A stretch of 37,161 nt of DNA from Bacteroidota bacterium (GTDB taxonomy: Bacteria > Bacteroidota > Bacteroidia > AKYH767-A > 2013-40CM-41-45). The notes beneath the pieces were generated by a model. The model was not told the origin of the DNA and ran no database searches. It was given only the letters and a program-made list of their open reading frames with translations. The stretch is from positions 1 through 37,161 of the forward strand of contig JAPLDA010000012.1 in NCBI GenBank assembly GCA_026391945.1. Direction: 5' to 3'. Shown one piece after another: positions 7,919 to 16,270 of the stretch (positions are counted from its first letter, which is position 1; each line of letters opens with the position of its first letter). Made by a program: the position numbers and the translations under genes.

Positions 7919-8090
7919 TATTCCACCGGATTTTTTCTTTGATTGTAAATCCGCAGTTTTTTCCTGGTCACCTTCATCTGTTTTTTGAATGATTTCGCTT
8001 GGCGGTTTCCGGCCGGCTAGGCAGAAATTTGTATCAATCAGCTTTTTTTTATTTGAGTTCAATCAACCTGGATTTTGATTGTCATCATCG

Positions 8091-8118
8091 TTGGAATTTC
8101 CCCGTCATGGTATGTTTA
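8091..8118 (+). promoter_or_regulatory. Candidate promoter for the small heat-shock gene
   Basis: TTG at 8091-8093, a 17-nt spacer and TATGTTTA at 8111-8118 fit the TTG/TAnnTTTG form with one mismatch at the last base. The predicted leader of about 40 nt ends in AGGAGG, eight nt before the ATG. That is an unusually strong ribosome binding site for this phylum and fits a highly expressed stress gene. Confidence 0.5.
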
Positions 8119-8166
8119 CACCGTAATTTAGTTTATGTCTAACAATACTAACAGGAGGAAAAAGTC

Positions 8167-8601
8167 ATGACACTTATTAAAAGATCACCGAACATGCCGA
8201 GCTTCTTCTCCGATTTTTTTGATATGGAGAGAACATTCGGCACCGACTTCATGGAAAAAGATTTCTTCAAATCCATGCCTGCAGCAAACATCACCGAGGA
8301 CATCAATCAATTCAAAGTTGAGCTGGCTGTTCCGGGAATGAGCAAGAACGATTTTCACATCAACGTGGAAAACGATGTGCTCACCATCAGTGCTGAGAAG
8401 AAGGAAGAGAAGTCCGAAAGGGATGAAAAGTTTACCCGCAAGGAGTTTTACTATGGTTCATTCGAACGGACGTTCACTCTTCCGAATTCTGTTGCCGGCG
8501 AAAAAATTGAAGGAAAGTACGAAAACGGGATTTTGAAACTTGTTATCCCTAAAAAGGAAGAAGCGAAGAAAAAACTCGTTAAAGAAATCAAGGTTTCCTG
8601 A
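8167..8601 (+). CDS. Small heat-shock protein, Hsp20/alpha-crystallin family
   Basis: This ATP-independent holdase binds unfolding proteins in the cytosol and passes them to DnaK/ClpB. The alpha-crystallin domain spans about residues 40-132 (NITEDINQFKVELAVPG, DVLTISAEKKEE, FYYGSFERTFTLP), closed by the conserved KYENGILKLVIPKK. The N-terminal arm is short and Phe-rich (FFSDFFDM). The C-terminus ends IKVS, so an I-x-V motif that caps neighbouring dimers is present. The length of 144 residues is normal. The ATG at 8167 is set by the strong AGGAGG eight nt upstream. A rho-independent terminator follows at 8714-8747, after a tandem repeat that lies in the 3' untranslated region. Confidence 0.95.
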   Translation: MTLIKRSPNMPSFFSDFFDMERTFGTDFMEKDFFKSMPAANITEDINQFKVELAVPGMSKNDFHINVENDVLTISAEKKEEKSERDEKFTRKEFYYGSFERTFTLPNSVAGEKIEGKYENGILKLVIPKKEEAKKKLVKEIKVS

Positions 8602-8604
8602 TTC

Positions 8605-8688
8605 GCGGAGCAAATCACGAGGGTGAGATGCGGAGCAAATCACGAGGGTGAGATGCGGAGCAAATCAAAACAGATTCGCGGAGCAAAT
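8605..8688. repeat. 25-bp tandem repeat (two full and two partial units)
   Basis: Two identical 25-bp units occupy 8605-8629 and 8630-8654; each begins GCGGAGCAAATCACGAG and ends GGTGAGAT. A third partial unit (GCGGAGCAAATCA) lies at 8655-8667 and a fourth (GCGGAGCAAAT) at 8678-8688. The array starts four nt after the small heat-shock stop codon and precedes its terminator. There are no unique spacers, so it is not a CRISPR array. Confidence 0.85.
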
Positions 8689-8713
8689 TAAGATCTCTTG
8701 ATTCGTACGACAA

Positions 8714-8747
8714 AAACCGGCCGGGATTTTCCCGACCGGCTTTTGTT
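8714..8747 (+). terminator. Rho-independent terminator after the small heat-shock gene
   Basis: CCGGCCGGGA, a TTT loop and TCCCGACCGG form a GC-rich stem with a single C/A mismatch, followed by CTTTTGTTT. Confidence 0.8.
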
Positions 8748-8875
8748 TGAATCCTATAGCAGAAACAACTGCTAATCGCAGGTTCTGCATTCACTTTTCT
8801 GCCTGTGTTTACAAAAATATATATCAACACTTTTTTTTCGGAAACCCCGGAATAGGTGAATTACAAATCTTTGAT

Positions 8876-8883
8876 TATTTTTG
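8876..8883 (+). promoter_or_regulatory. Candidate -7 promoter element for the DoxX-like gene
   Basis: TATTTTTG matches TAnnTTTG exactly, but no clear TTG lies at the usual distance upstream. A start near 8890 would exclude the TTG codon at 8885 as start and favour the ATG at 8903. Confidence 0.35.
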
Positions 8884-8902
8884 ATTGAAGAAAACACTGC
8901 TC

Positions 8903-9322
8903 ATGAATCAGGATCTTACTTTAAACCTGGCTGTCTTTGCTCTCCGGACGGTTACCGGCATTCTCTTTTTATTCCAGGGCTACGACAAAACATTCCATGT
9001 TAAAGCCGACGGCATCATCAGTTCATTCGAAACGGAGGTGACGAAAAAGTTTTTTTCAAGAGGATTTTTAAAAGCCACCACGTACCTTTCATCCTACATT
9101 GAAATGATTGCCGGTTTGATGTTGCTGGCGGGATTCGGCCGGGAAATAGCGCTGAGCATACTGGCCGTGGAAATGATTTTCGTAACCGTTGCCTTCAGCC
9201 TGATCAAACCCATGTGGGATATGCAGTTTTTTTTTCCGCGTTTCGTTTTTATTATTACCCTTCTGATTCTTCCCGAAGAATGGGATCGCTTTTCACTGGA
9301 TCACCTTCTTAAATTATTCTGA
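8903..9322 (+). CDS. DoxX-like integral membrane protein
   Basis: A 139-residue protein with four hydrophobic helices: residues about 7-25 (LAVFALRTVTGILFLFQGY), 60-80 (TTYLSSYIEMIAGLMLLAGF), 83-105 and 108-125. The pattern LRTVTGILFLFQGYDK near the start and the IEMIAGLMLLAGF helix resemble DoxX/DoxD-related proteins of unknown biochemical role, some of which associate with thiosulfate:quinone or disulfide chemistry. The ATG at 8903 is preferred to the in-frame TTG at 8885 because of the upstream -7 element. It stands alone between the heat-shock gene terminator and a convergent amidohydrolase gene. Function is unassigned. Confidence 0.7.
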   Translation: MNQDLTLNLAVFALRTVTGILFLFQGYDKTFHVKADGIISSFETEVTKKFFSRGFLKATTYLSSYIEMIAGLMLLAGFGREIALSILAVEMIFVTVAFSLIKPMWDMQFFFPRFVFIITLLILPEEWDRFSLDHLLKLF

Positions 9323-9327
9323 TCTGC

Positions 9328-10536
9328 TCAGGCAATCTTCTTTGCAAAAGATTGTTCCGTTAATTTTATTTTGCCTGTATCAAAATTCCCAATGAGAGTA
9401 AGCCCGGGACTTTTCCCTTTCTCAATGCTTCCAATCGTCTTGTCAAAGCCAAGAAATTCCGCGCCGTTCATCGTAGCCCAGCGAAGCACGGTTTCAAAAT
9501 CTATAAAAGGTGCCGAAGAAGAAATGGTTTTCATCTCATCCAGTATGGATAAACTCCGGTTGGAAGCATAACTGTCGGTACCGATGGTCATCCGGCAACC
9601 CTTTTCGATAAAAAGTTTGTAGTCGGGAAGTTTGTTCTCAATAAAAAGATTCGCATTCGGACAGGTGCACCACCAAACCTTTTTGCTGAAACGATTCATC
9701 CACTCAATATCTTCTGAAGAAGAAAAAGTATTGTGTACCAGCTGAATTTTATTGCAGGCGGGGAGATGCACCAGTGTTGATGCAAGCGAACGAAGACCGG
9801 TTGCCTTCCAGTCGTGATAAAAATCACCAAAAGAATTTAGCGTGTCAAACAGGTTTCCTTTCCGGGACAAAAACATTTCATTTTCACTTTCAGTTTCCTG
9901 GTTGTGAATGCTGATCAGCGAATGGTTCGCAGTAGCATATTCGCTGATGAGTGAAAGGAGTTTTTCTGAAACGGTGTACGGGGCGTGAGGAGTGATCGAA
10001 ATACCAGGATCCGATTCTTCCGGATTTTTTCCCTGGTGAAATTCCATGACCAGTTGTTTCCCCTTTTGAAAAACATCTTCCGCCCTTCCCGGAACAAGAT
10101 CGAAGATTTCAATGAAGGTATGGTAAAGCAACCGGTCTTTCTTCTTCTGTTTAAAACTGTGGTTGAAATTGCTGATGTCGCCAACAGCTACCATACCGCC
10201 TTTTATCATTTCATCTTCCGCTTTGGTTATGGCATCCGCTATTTCTTCATCCGCAGATCTTCGGTTTGCTGCAATCTCTTTGATGAAATGAGGCAATCCT
10301 TTTCCGGGAGTCAGTTTGTTTTTGAGATGAGATAATTCGAGATGGCAATGCGCATTGACGAATCCCGGGCAAATGATTCCGCTGAAAACTTCAATGGATG
10401 ACGGAGTTGTGAACGATGCTGAAAGAGCCGGATTGATGAGATCACGGATGGTTCCGTCGTCTTCCGTCACGATGACACCGTTTTTAACCGGCGGCGACGA
10501 AACAGGAAAAATAATGTCAGCCGTAATAAATCGCAT
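9328..10536 (-). CDS. Metal-dependent amidohydrolase (aminodeoxyfutalosine/SAH deaminase-like)
   Basis: This is a cytosolic amidohydrolase-superfamily enzyme of 402 residues. The first metal-binding motif is H63-C-H65 in GFVNAHCHLELSHL. Further ligands are the His of SITPHAPYTVS, the His of QLVHNTFSS and the Asp of IGTDSYASN. The small N- and C-terminal beta-sandwich halves (IICPGF and GSIEKGKSPGLTLI) are complete. The NAHCHLELSHL form is typical of Bacteroidota enzymes annotated as aminodeoxyfutalosine deaminase (futalosine menaquinone pathway), S-adenosylhomocysteine deaminase or chlorohydrolase-like proteins. No other mqn gene is in the window, so the substrate stays open. It is divergent from rlmN with a 100-nt gap. 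Confidence 0.85.
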   Translation of the reverse strand: MRFITADIIFPVSSPPVKNGVIVTEDDGTIRDLINPALSASFTTPSSIEVFSGIICPGFVNAHCHLELSHLKNKLTPGKGLPHFIKEIAANRRSADEEIADAITKAEDEMIKGGMVAVGDISNFNHSFKQKKKDRLLYHTFIEIFDLVPGRAEDVFQKGKQLVMEFHQGKNPEESDPGISITPHAPYTVSEKLLSLISEYATANHSLISIHNQETESENEMFLSRKGNLFDTLNSFGDFYHDWKATGLRSLASTLVHLPACNKIQLVHNTFSSSEDIEWMNRFSKKVWWCTCPNANLFIENKLPDYKLFIEKGCRMTIGTDSYASNRSLSILDEMKTISSSAPFIDFETVLRWATMNGAEFLGFDKTIGSIEKGKSPGLTLIGNFDTGKIKLTEQSFAKKIA

Positions 10537-10621
10537 GTTCTTTTTTTTGACAGCCTAAAGATCGGAAAGAAAAAGAATGATCGGCAAAGGCGTTTCGGAT
10601 TTTCCTTCGCGGGGATAGTCG

Positions 10622-10629
10622 TATCTTTG
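10622..10629 (+). promoter_or_regulatory. -7 promoter element of rlmN, probably giving a leaderless mRNA
   Basis: TATCTTTG matches TAnnTTTG exactly and ends seven nt before the rlmN ATG at 10637, so transcription would begin at or next to the start codon. No convincing TTG is present at 17-21 nt upstream. Confidence 0.45.
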
Positions 10630-10636
10630 CGGCAGG

Positions 10637-11719
10637 ATGAATAAAACAGGAAAGAAAAATATCCGCGACCTCTCATTGGAAGAAATGAAAACCTTTTTCA
10701 TTGAAAAAGGTGAAAAGGGATATCGAGCTAAACAGGTTTGGGAATGGTTATGGAAAAAAAGCGCCCGTTCCTTTTCTGAAATGTCCAATCTTTCCTTGGA
10801 AACACGAAATCTCCTCGAAGATCATTTTGCATTGAATGCCATCCTGCTCGACACAAAACAAATCAGCAGCGACCGCACCATCAAGAATGCCTTCCGGTTG
10901 TATGACGGAAATATTGTGGAAGGAGTATTGATTCCGACGGATACCAGGATGACAGCCTGTGTTTCGTCGCAGGTCGGTTGCAGCCTCACCTGTTCCTTTT
11001 GTGCAACCGGAAAAATGGAACGCCTCCGCAACCTGAATGCGGATGAAATTTACGACCAGGTGGCCATCATCCGCGAACAATCGATGGAACATTACAACAT
11101 GCCGCTCAGCAACATTGTGTTTATGGGAATGGGCGAACCGTTGCTGAATTATTCGAATGTACTGAAAGCCATTGAACGGATCACCGCTGCCGATGGTTTG
11201 CAGATGGCCCAGAGAAGGATCACCGTTTCCACGGCGGGGATTGCGAAGATGATCCGACAACTCGGTGATGATGAAACGAAATTCAACCTCGCACTTTCCC
11301 TTCATGCAGCCAACGATGAGAAACGAAACAGGATCATGCCGATCAATGAACACAATTCATTAAGCGTACTGGCCGATGCTTTAAAATACTATTGTCAGAA
11401 AACGGGTAACATGATTACCTATGAATACATCGTCTTTAAAAATTTCAACGATGAACTGCAGGATGCAAAAGAACTCGCTGATTTTTGCAAACACGCTCCC
11501 TGTAAAGTGAACCTCATCGAGTACAACTCCATTGATGGCAGCGATTTCAGCAATACCAGCGATGAGAAAATCGAAATGTTCAGAAATTATTTATTCAGCA
11601 GGAACATCCAGGTGAACGTTCGGAAAAGCCGCGGGAAGGATATTGATGCAGCCTGCGGTCAGCTTGCCAATAAAAATGAACATGCCGTGGTGAAACTGAA
11701 AAAAGAAAATATTCGTTAA
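10637..11719 (+). CDS. rlmN: 23S rRNA (adenine2503-C2) / tRNA A37 methyltransferase
   Basis: RlmN is a cytosolic radical-SAM enzyme that puts a C2 methyl group on A2503 of 23S rRNA and A37 of some tRNAs, improving translational fidelity. The [4Fe-4S] ligands are Cys115, Cys119 and Cys122 in GCSLTCSFCATGK. The SAM-binding VFMGMGEPLLNY follows, then RRITVSTAGI and FNLALSLHA. The C-terminal DAACGQLA carries the Cys, near residue 340, that forms the covalent RNA adduct. The N-terminal accessory domain (KGYRAKQVWEWLW) is present and the 360-residue length is normal. It converges on accC with 19 nt between stop codons and no obvious terminator. Confidence 0.97.
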   Translation: MNKTGKKNIRDLSLEEMKTFFIEKGEKGYRAKQVWEWLWKKSARSFSEMSNLSLETRNLLEDHFALNAILLDTKQISSDRTIKNAFRLYDGNIVEGVLIPTDTRMTACVSSQVGCSLTCSFCATGKMERLRNLNADEIYDQVAIIREQSMEHYNMPLSNIVFMGMGEPLLNYSNVLKAIERITAADGLQMAQRRITVSTAGIAKMIRQLGDDETKFNLALSLHAANDEKRNRIMPINEHNSLSVLADALKYYCQKTGNMITYEYIVFKNFNDELQDAKELADFCKHAPCKVNLIEYNSIDGSDFSNTSDEKIEMFRNYLFSRNIQVNVRKSRGKDIDAACGQLANKNEHAVVKLKKENIR

Positions 11720-11738
11720 AAATTTCTGCAGCGAAAGG

Positions 11739-13079
11739 TCACTCTTCCATTTTAAAACTCTCCATAAACTTCGTGGTGTAAGTTCCTTTCCTGAAGTTTT
11801 CATTTTTCATCAGCTGCTGATGAAACGGAATAGTGGTCTTCACGCCTTCAATCACAAATTCACTGAGCGCACGTTCCATGGTGTTGATGGCTTCTTCGCG
11901 CGACTGTGCAATGGTGATCAGTTTGGCAATCATCGAATCGTAATTCGGAGGAATCGTGTACCCGGCGTAAATGTGGGAATCCACGCGCACACCATGGCCG
12001 CCGGGAACGTGCAGCGTGGTTATTTTTCCGGGCGCCGGTCTGAAATCATGATACGGATCTTCCGCATTGATCCGGCATTCGATGGCATGAAGCTTTGGAA
12101 AATAATTGTTTCCCGAAATCGGAATTCCTGCAGCGATTTTAATTTGTTCTTTGATCAGGTCGTAGTTGATCACCTCTTCCGTAATCGGGTGTTCCACCTG
12201 TATCCGCGTGTTCATCTCCATGAAATAAAATTTCCGGTGTTTGTCCACAAGAAACTCCACGGTTCCCACTCCTTCATAACGCACGGCAGTGGCCGCCTTG
12301 ATGGCAGCATTTCCCATTTCCTCCCGGAGCTCTTCCGTCATGAAAGGTGACGGCGTTTCTTCGATCAGTTTCTGGTGCCTGCGCTGAATGGAACAATCGC
12401 GTTCGCTCAGGTGACAGGCTTTTCCATATTGATCGCCTGCAATCTGGATCTCGATGTGACGGGGTTCTTCGATGTATTTCTCGAGATACATTCCGTCGTT
12501 TCCGAAAGCAGCTCCGGCTTCCTGTCTTGCTGAATCCCATGCCGCTTCGAATTCTTCCGGCTTCCATACAATTCTCATCCCTCTTCCGCCACCACCTGCG
12601 GTGGCTTTTAAGATAACAGGATACCCGATTTCTTTTGCAATGTCCAGCCCGGTTTTCAAATCCGAAAGCAAACCGTCAGAACCCGGTATGGTTGGTACGC
12701 CGGCGCGTTTCATGGTTTCTTTCGCATTCGACTTATCTCCCATGGCGTCGATCATATCAGGAGTTGCACCGATGAATTTAATTCCGTGTTCGGCGCAGAT
12801 CGCACTGAACTTTGAGTTCTCTGAAAGAAAACCGTAGCCGGGATGAATGGCATCAGCATTGGTGATTTCAGCGGCAGCAATGATGTTGGGAATGTTCAGG
12901 TATGAATCGCGGCTGGGAGGCGGACCGATGCAAACGGCTTCATCGGCAAAACGGACATGAAGGCTTTCTTTGTCGGCGGTGGAATAAACAGCAATGGTCT
13001 GTATATTCATTTCCTTGCAGGTGCGGATGATGCGCAGCGCAATCTCTCCCCGGTTAGCGATCAGTATTTTCTTGAACAT
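11739..13079 (-). CDS. accC: Acetyl-CoA carboxylase, biotin carboxylase subunit
   Basis: AccC uses ATP and bicarbonate to carboxylate the biotin on AccB, the first half-reaction of fatty-acid synthesis. The N-terminal [19 protein letters not shown] is diagnostic. The ATP-grasp glycine loop [12 protein letters not shown], the [15 protein letters not shown] segment, [11 protein letters not shown] and EEVINYDL complete the active site. At 446 residues it matches E. coli AccC and has no fused biotinyl domain. The product could also serve other acyl-CoA carboxylases, but the position directly after accB, with a 93-nt gap, and after fabH and plsX favours acetyl-CoA carboxylase. It is the last gene of the operon in this window. 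Confidence 0.97.
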   Translation of the reverse strand: MFKKILIANRGEIALRIIRTCKEMNIQTIAVYSTADKESLHVRFADEAVCIGPPPSRDSYLNIPNIIAAAEITNADAIHPGYGFLSENSKFSAICAEHGIKFIGATPDMIDAMGDKSNAKETMKRAGVPTIPGSDGLLSDLKTGLDIAKEIGYPVILKATAGGGGRGMRIVWKPEEFEAAWDSARQEAGAAFGNDGMYLEKYIEEPRHIEIQIAGDQYGKACHLSERDCSIQRRHQKLIEETPSPFMTEELREEMGNAAIKAATAVRYEGVGTVEFLVDKHRKFYFMEMNTRIQVEHPITEEVINYDLIKEQIKIAAGIPISGNNYFPKLHAIECRINAEDPYHDFRPAPGKITTLHVPGGHGVRVDSHIYAGYTIPPNYDSMIAKLITIAQSREEAINTMERALSEFVIEGVKTTIPFHQQLMKNENFRKGTYTTKFMESFKMEE

Positions 13080-13110
13080 GGATTCATTTGTTTTGTAAAT
13101 GAGCGAATGA

Positions 13111-13166
13111 GAAAATCAGCCAATTAGCTGATGAAAAGATCTGGCAAATCAGCTAACCATCAAACC
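13111..13166. repeat. Low-complexity palindromic repeat between accB and accC
   Basis: TCAGCCAATTAGCTGA at 13116-13131 has 5-bp inverted arms. Related words follow (GGCAAATCAGCTAACC, GGCTGATCAGC). The tract fills most of the 93-nt gap inside the operon. Confidence 0.45.
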
Positions 13167-13172
13167 GGCTGA

Positions 13173-13646
13173 TCAGCTTGGATCAACGAGGAAAAGCGGT
13201 TGATCGTATTCTACCGGCGTGGAATTATCCACCAGTACTTTCACAATCTTCCCAGAAATTTCTGATTCAATTTCATTGAAGAGCTTCATGGCTTCGATGA
13301 TGCACAAAACTTTGCCCGGTTTAATTTCATCACCGACATTCACGAATACCGGTTTATCAGGTGAAGGTGTCCGGTAAAAAGTTCCGATCATCGGAGATTT
13401 GATCGTGACTAATTTGGATTCATCGGCAGATGGCGATGTTGCCGGAACCGGTGTTGTTGCAACAGGCTGAACAGGCATTGGAGCGTGAACGGCCTGCGGA
13501 GCATGTACCATCACCGGGGCATGAACCATTTCGTTTCTGCCATGCGTCTTGATGGTGATCTTGAAATCCTTTTGTTCAAGGCTTACTTCACTCACCCCGC
13601 TTTTCTGAACAAACTTGATCAGGTTTTCAATGTCTTTAATATTCAT
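13173..13646 (-). CDS. accB: Acetyl-CoA carboxylase biotin carboxyl carrier protein
   Basis: AccB carries the biotin that shuttles CO2 between biotin carboxylase and carboxyltransferase. The ATG at 13646 (MNIKDIENLIKFVQKSGVSE) matches the family N-terminus; the longer frame would need a TTG at 13682 and adds 12 unrelated residues. A flexible Ala/Pro/His linker (about residues 42-75, repeated VHAP words) leads to the biotinyl domain, where CIIEAMKLFNEIE places the biotinylated Lys at 121. At 157 residues it is the usual size. It follows fabH by 164 nt on the same strand and precedes accC. Confidence 0.96.
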   Translation of the reverse strand: MNIKDIENLIKFVQKSGVSEVSLEQKDFKITIKTHGRNEMVHAPVMVHAPQAVHAPMPVQPVATTPVPATSPSADESKLVTIKSPMIGTFYRTPSPDKPVFVNVGDEIKPGKVLCIIEAMKLFNEIESEISGKIVKVLVDNSTPVEYDQPLFLVDPS

Positions 13647-13810
13647 GTTTTTCAAAGTTAGTCCCGGTTTAACGGGATTCAAAAATAGAAATTTTTCGGG
13701 AAAAGCAAGGGGATTATGGAATTCAGTCGGGCCGCGGTGGAAAGAAATTAGTTTAATACCGATGAATATTGAATACGGGAAAAATTAAACCACTGGAAAT
13801 CAAACATAAA

Positions 13811-14800
13811 TTAATAAGCCCATTTCACCCAAACGCTTCCCCAGGTAAACCCTCCGCCAAAAGCAGCAAGAATGAGATTATCCCCTTTGTGCAACTTCTT
13901 TTCCCATTCCCACAGACAAATGGGTATGGTTCCGTTGGTTGTGTTTCCGTAATTCTGAATGTTCAGCATTACTTTTTCATCCCCGATTCCCATTCGTCTT
14001 GCTGTAGCGTCAATGATGCGTTTGTTCGCCTGGTGCGGAACCAGCCAGGCCACGTCGCCGGCGGTGAGGTCGTTCCGTTCCATGATTTCAGCCGACACAT
14101 CAGCCATTTTTGTAACAGCGAATTTAAAAACCGGTTGCCCGTCCTGGAAAACATAATGTTGTTTTTCATCCACCGTTTTATGAGTCGGTGGATTCACCGA
14201 ACCGCCGGCTTTTTGATGAAGGTAAATTATTCCGGCGCCATCGCTTCTGAGAATGGAGTCTTTGATTCCGAATCCTTCCGCATTGGGTTCGAGCAGCACG
14301 GCTCCGGCTCCGTCACCGAAAATCACACAGGTTGCACGATCGGTGTAATCAACGATGCTCGACATTTTATCTCCGCCGACAATAATAATTTTTTTGTACT
14401 GTCCGCTTTCAATGAACTTCGATCCGGTAACAAGTGCAAAAATAAATCCCGAACAGGCAGCCTGGATGTCGTAACCAAATGCATTTTTTGCCCCGATCTT
14501 ATCGCAGATGATGTTGGCTGTTGCAGGAAAAACAAAATCAGGAGTGGTGGTGGCGCAAATCAGCATGTCAATTTCCATCGGGTCGATACCACGCTTCTTA
14601 CACAAACCCTTTACTGCCTCTACAGCCATGTCGCTGGTGCCAAGCCCTTCGCCTTTCAGAATTCTTCGCTCTTTGATCCCGGTACGCGACTGGATCCATT
14701 CATCGTTCGTATCCACCATCGTCTCCAGGATCTCGTTGGTGAGCCTGAATTCGGGAACCCAGGCTTCCACGGCGGTGATCGCAGCAGTTATTTTAGTCAT
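13811..14800 (-). CDS. fabH: Beta-ketoacyl-ACP synthase III
   Basis: FabH starts fatty-acid elongation by condensing an acyl-CoA primer with malonyl-ACP. The catalytic triad is visible: Cys116 in [13 protein letters not shown], His256 in VPHQANKRI and Asn286 in [19 protein letters not shown] and the C-terminal [17 protein letters not shown] are family hallmarks. The length of 329 residues is standard. Bacteroidota often use branched primers, but primer choice cannot be read from the sequence. It lies 93 nt downstream of plsX, so malonyl-ACP priming and phosphate acyltransfer are co-expressed with the carboxylase subunits below. Confidence 0.97.
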   Translation of the reverse strand: MTKITAAITAVEAWVPEFRLTNEILETMVDTNDEWIQSRTGIKERRILKGEGLGTSDMAVEAVKGLCKKRGIDPMEIDMLICATTTPDFVFPATANIICDKIGAKNAFGYDIQAACSGFIFALVTGSKFIESGQYKKIIIVGGDKMSSIVDYTDRATCVIFGDGAGAVLLEPNAEGFGIKDSILRSDGAGIIYLHQKAGGSVNPPTHKTVDEKQHYVFQDGQPVFKFAVTKMADVSAEIMERNDLTAGDVAWLVPHQANKRIIDATARRMGIGDEKVMLNIQNYGNTTNGTIPICLWEWEKKLHKGDNLILAAFGGGFTWGSVWVKWAY

Positions 14801-14893
14801 GATATTTTTTTAGAACGGAAACAAAAATAGAAATCTCAGCATAAATATTTTATGAAGCCGAATGTAGAGAAAAATAAATTGGTATAATGGGAA

Positions 14894-15847
14894 TCAGGCG
14901 ACAGACTCTTTGCTGAAAGCCTGCGCGATTTTTTCCGACAGGCCGGCTTCCACTACTTCTTTAGAAACAAGAATCATGTTCTTGATGGCCGTTGCCTTGG
15001 ATATCCCATGGGCAATGATGACGGTGGAGTTGATGCCCAGGATAGGCGTGCCGCCATAATTTTCATAGTTGAACCGGTCGAAATACTCGCTGTGAAGATT
15101 GCTTTTTTTGATAAGCCCGTAAAAAGACTCGGCAAGTTTCAGCATCACGTTGCCGGTGAATCCATCGCAGACAATCACATCCGCTTTGTCGTTGAACAAA
15201 TCACGGCCTTCCACGTTGCCGATGAAATGAATGTCTTTTAATTCTTTTAACAGTTGATGTGTTTCCTTGGTGAGGAGGTTTCCTTTTTCTTCTTCTTCCC
15301 CGATATTCATTAATCCTACTTTCGGGTTGTTGATGTGAAGCACATGTTGCGCATACAATGAACCAAGAATGGCAAACTGGTTCAGCACTTCCGGCTTGCA
15401 ATCGGCATTGATGCCGACATCGAGAATAAGTCCCCAGCCGCCGTTTACCTTTGGAACCAGTGTGGCGATGGACGGCCGCAATATGCCCGGAATGGATTTG
15501 ACACTGAACATGGAACCAACCAGCATAGCGCCGGTGTTTCCTGCAGAGGCAAAAGCATCAATTTTTTTTTCTTTGAGAAGATGAAAGCCGATGGCGATGC
15601 CGGAGTTTGGTTTTTGCTGAATGGCTTTGGTAGGATGATCAGCCATTTCAATCACTTCGGAAGCGTGAATGATTTCAAAAGCATCCGGGTTAACTCCTTC
15701 TCTTTTCAGTATCGGAATGATCAATTCCCGGTTTCCGATGAGCACGAGTTTTACCGAATCAGGAAGTTCACGAAATGCTTCTATGGCCCCAAGCGTGGTT
15801 TGCTCAGGTGCGTAGTCGCCTCCCATGATATCAATGCCGATTTTCAT
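14894..15847 (-). CDS. plsX: Phosphate acyltransferase
   Basis: PlsX converts acyl-ACP to acyl-phosphate, the donor for glycerol-3-phosphate acylation by PlsY, and so links fatty-acid synthesis to phospholipid synthesis at the inner membrane. The start MKIGIDIMGGDYAPE is diagnostic. Further family segments are ASEVIEMADHPTKAIQQK, DAFASAGNTGAMLVGS, and DVIVCDGFTGNVMLKLAES. The length of 317 residues is normal. It lies 97 nt after rpmF, and the order rpmF-plsX-fabH is conserved widely in bacteria. Confidence 0.97.
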   Translation of the reverse strand: MKIGIDIMGGDYAPEQTTLGAIEAFRELPDSVKLVLIGNRELIIPILKREGVNPDAFEIIHASEVIEMADHPTKAIQQKPNSGIAIGFHLLKEKKIDAFASAGNTGAMLVGSMFSVKSIPGILRPSIATLVPKVNGGWGLILDVGINADCKPEVLNQFAILGSLYAQHVLHINNPKVGLMNIGEEEEKGNLLTKETHQLLKELKDIHFIGNVEGRDLFNDKADVIVCDGFTGNVMLKLAESFYGLIKKSNLHSEYFDRFNYENYGGTPILGINSTVIIAHGISKATAIKNMILVSKEVVEAGLSEKIAQAFSKESVA

Positions 15848-15944
15848 TTTTCCAATTGGTGCTGTTCACGAAAACCATTTAACCGAAGTCTGACATCACC
15901 CGGAAAACTTTTTTCCGGCCGGTAAAACGGTTAATGGTAAAATG

Positions 15945-16130
15945 TTAAGCTACTGCTTTCTTTTCAATGGCTAATTTTCCCCTGTAGTAACCGCACTCTG
16001 AACATACACGGTGCATCAGGATCGGCGCGCCGCAATTAGAGCAGGAGGTAACAGTAGGTGCTACAGCTTTCCAGTTAGCCCTTCTTTTATCTCTTCTCGA
16101 TTTGGAATGTCGGTGTTTTGGATTTGGCAT
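15945..16130 (-). CDS. rpmF: 50S ribosomal protein L32
   Basis: A 61-residue basic protein of the large ribosomal subunit. The N-terminus MPNPKHRHSKSRRDKRRANW is typical of L32. Two Cys pairs (Cys30/Cys33 and Cys43/Cys46, in SCSNCG and VCSECG) make this the zinc-binding form rather than the zinc-free paralogue. It sits between yceD and plsX, its usual place. Confidence 0.97.
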   Translation of the reverse strand: MPNPKHRHSKSRRDKRRANWKAVAPTVTSCSNCGAPILMHRVCSECGYYRGKLAIEKKAVA

Positions 16131-16204
16131 GTTATGGTTTGTTTAATGTTGTTTTCTATGGTTGTAATGATTACGATCTTTTCATTTTGAAACTTTGTTC
16201 ATCC

Positions 16205-16259
16205 ATTGCGAATTGCGGATTTTAGATTGTGAATTAATCCGCAATTTTAATTTCGCAAT
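16205..16259. repeat. Nested palindromic intergenic repeat (ATTGCG/CGCAAT family), copy 2
   Basis: Outer arms ATTGCGAA (16205-16212) and TTCGCAAT (16252-16259) enclose perfect inner arms AATTGCGGATT (16211-16221) and AATCCGCAATT (16236-16246). The element lies in the 140-nt gap between yceD and rpmF and shares its words with the copy at 1883-1951. In the operon mRNA it would form a long AU-rich hairpin just upstream of rpmF. Confidence 0.7.
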
Positions 16260-16270
16260 CCGAAATGCTT

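Noticed and set aside
8605-8688. Possible CRISPR array
   Set aside because: The 25-bp units are directly adjacent without spacers and no cas genes are present.
10748-11353. 201-residue minus-strand frame inside rlmN
   Set aside because: Antisense to the radical-SAM core of rlmN; no independent evidence.
13769-14830. 353-residue open frame on the plus strand opposite fabH
   Set aside because: It lies antisense to a clear fabH with its full catalytic triad, and its translation has no recognisable family pattern.
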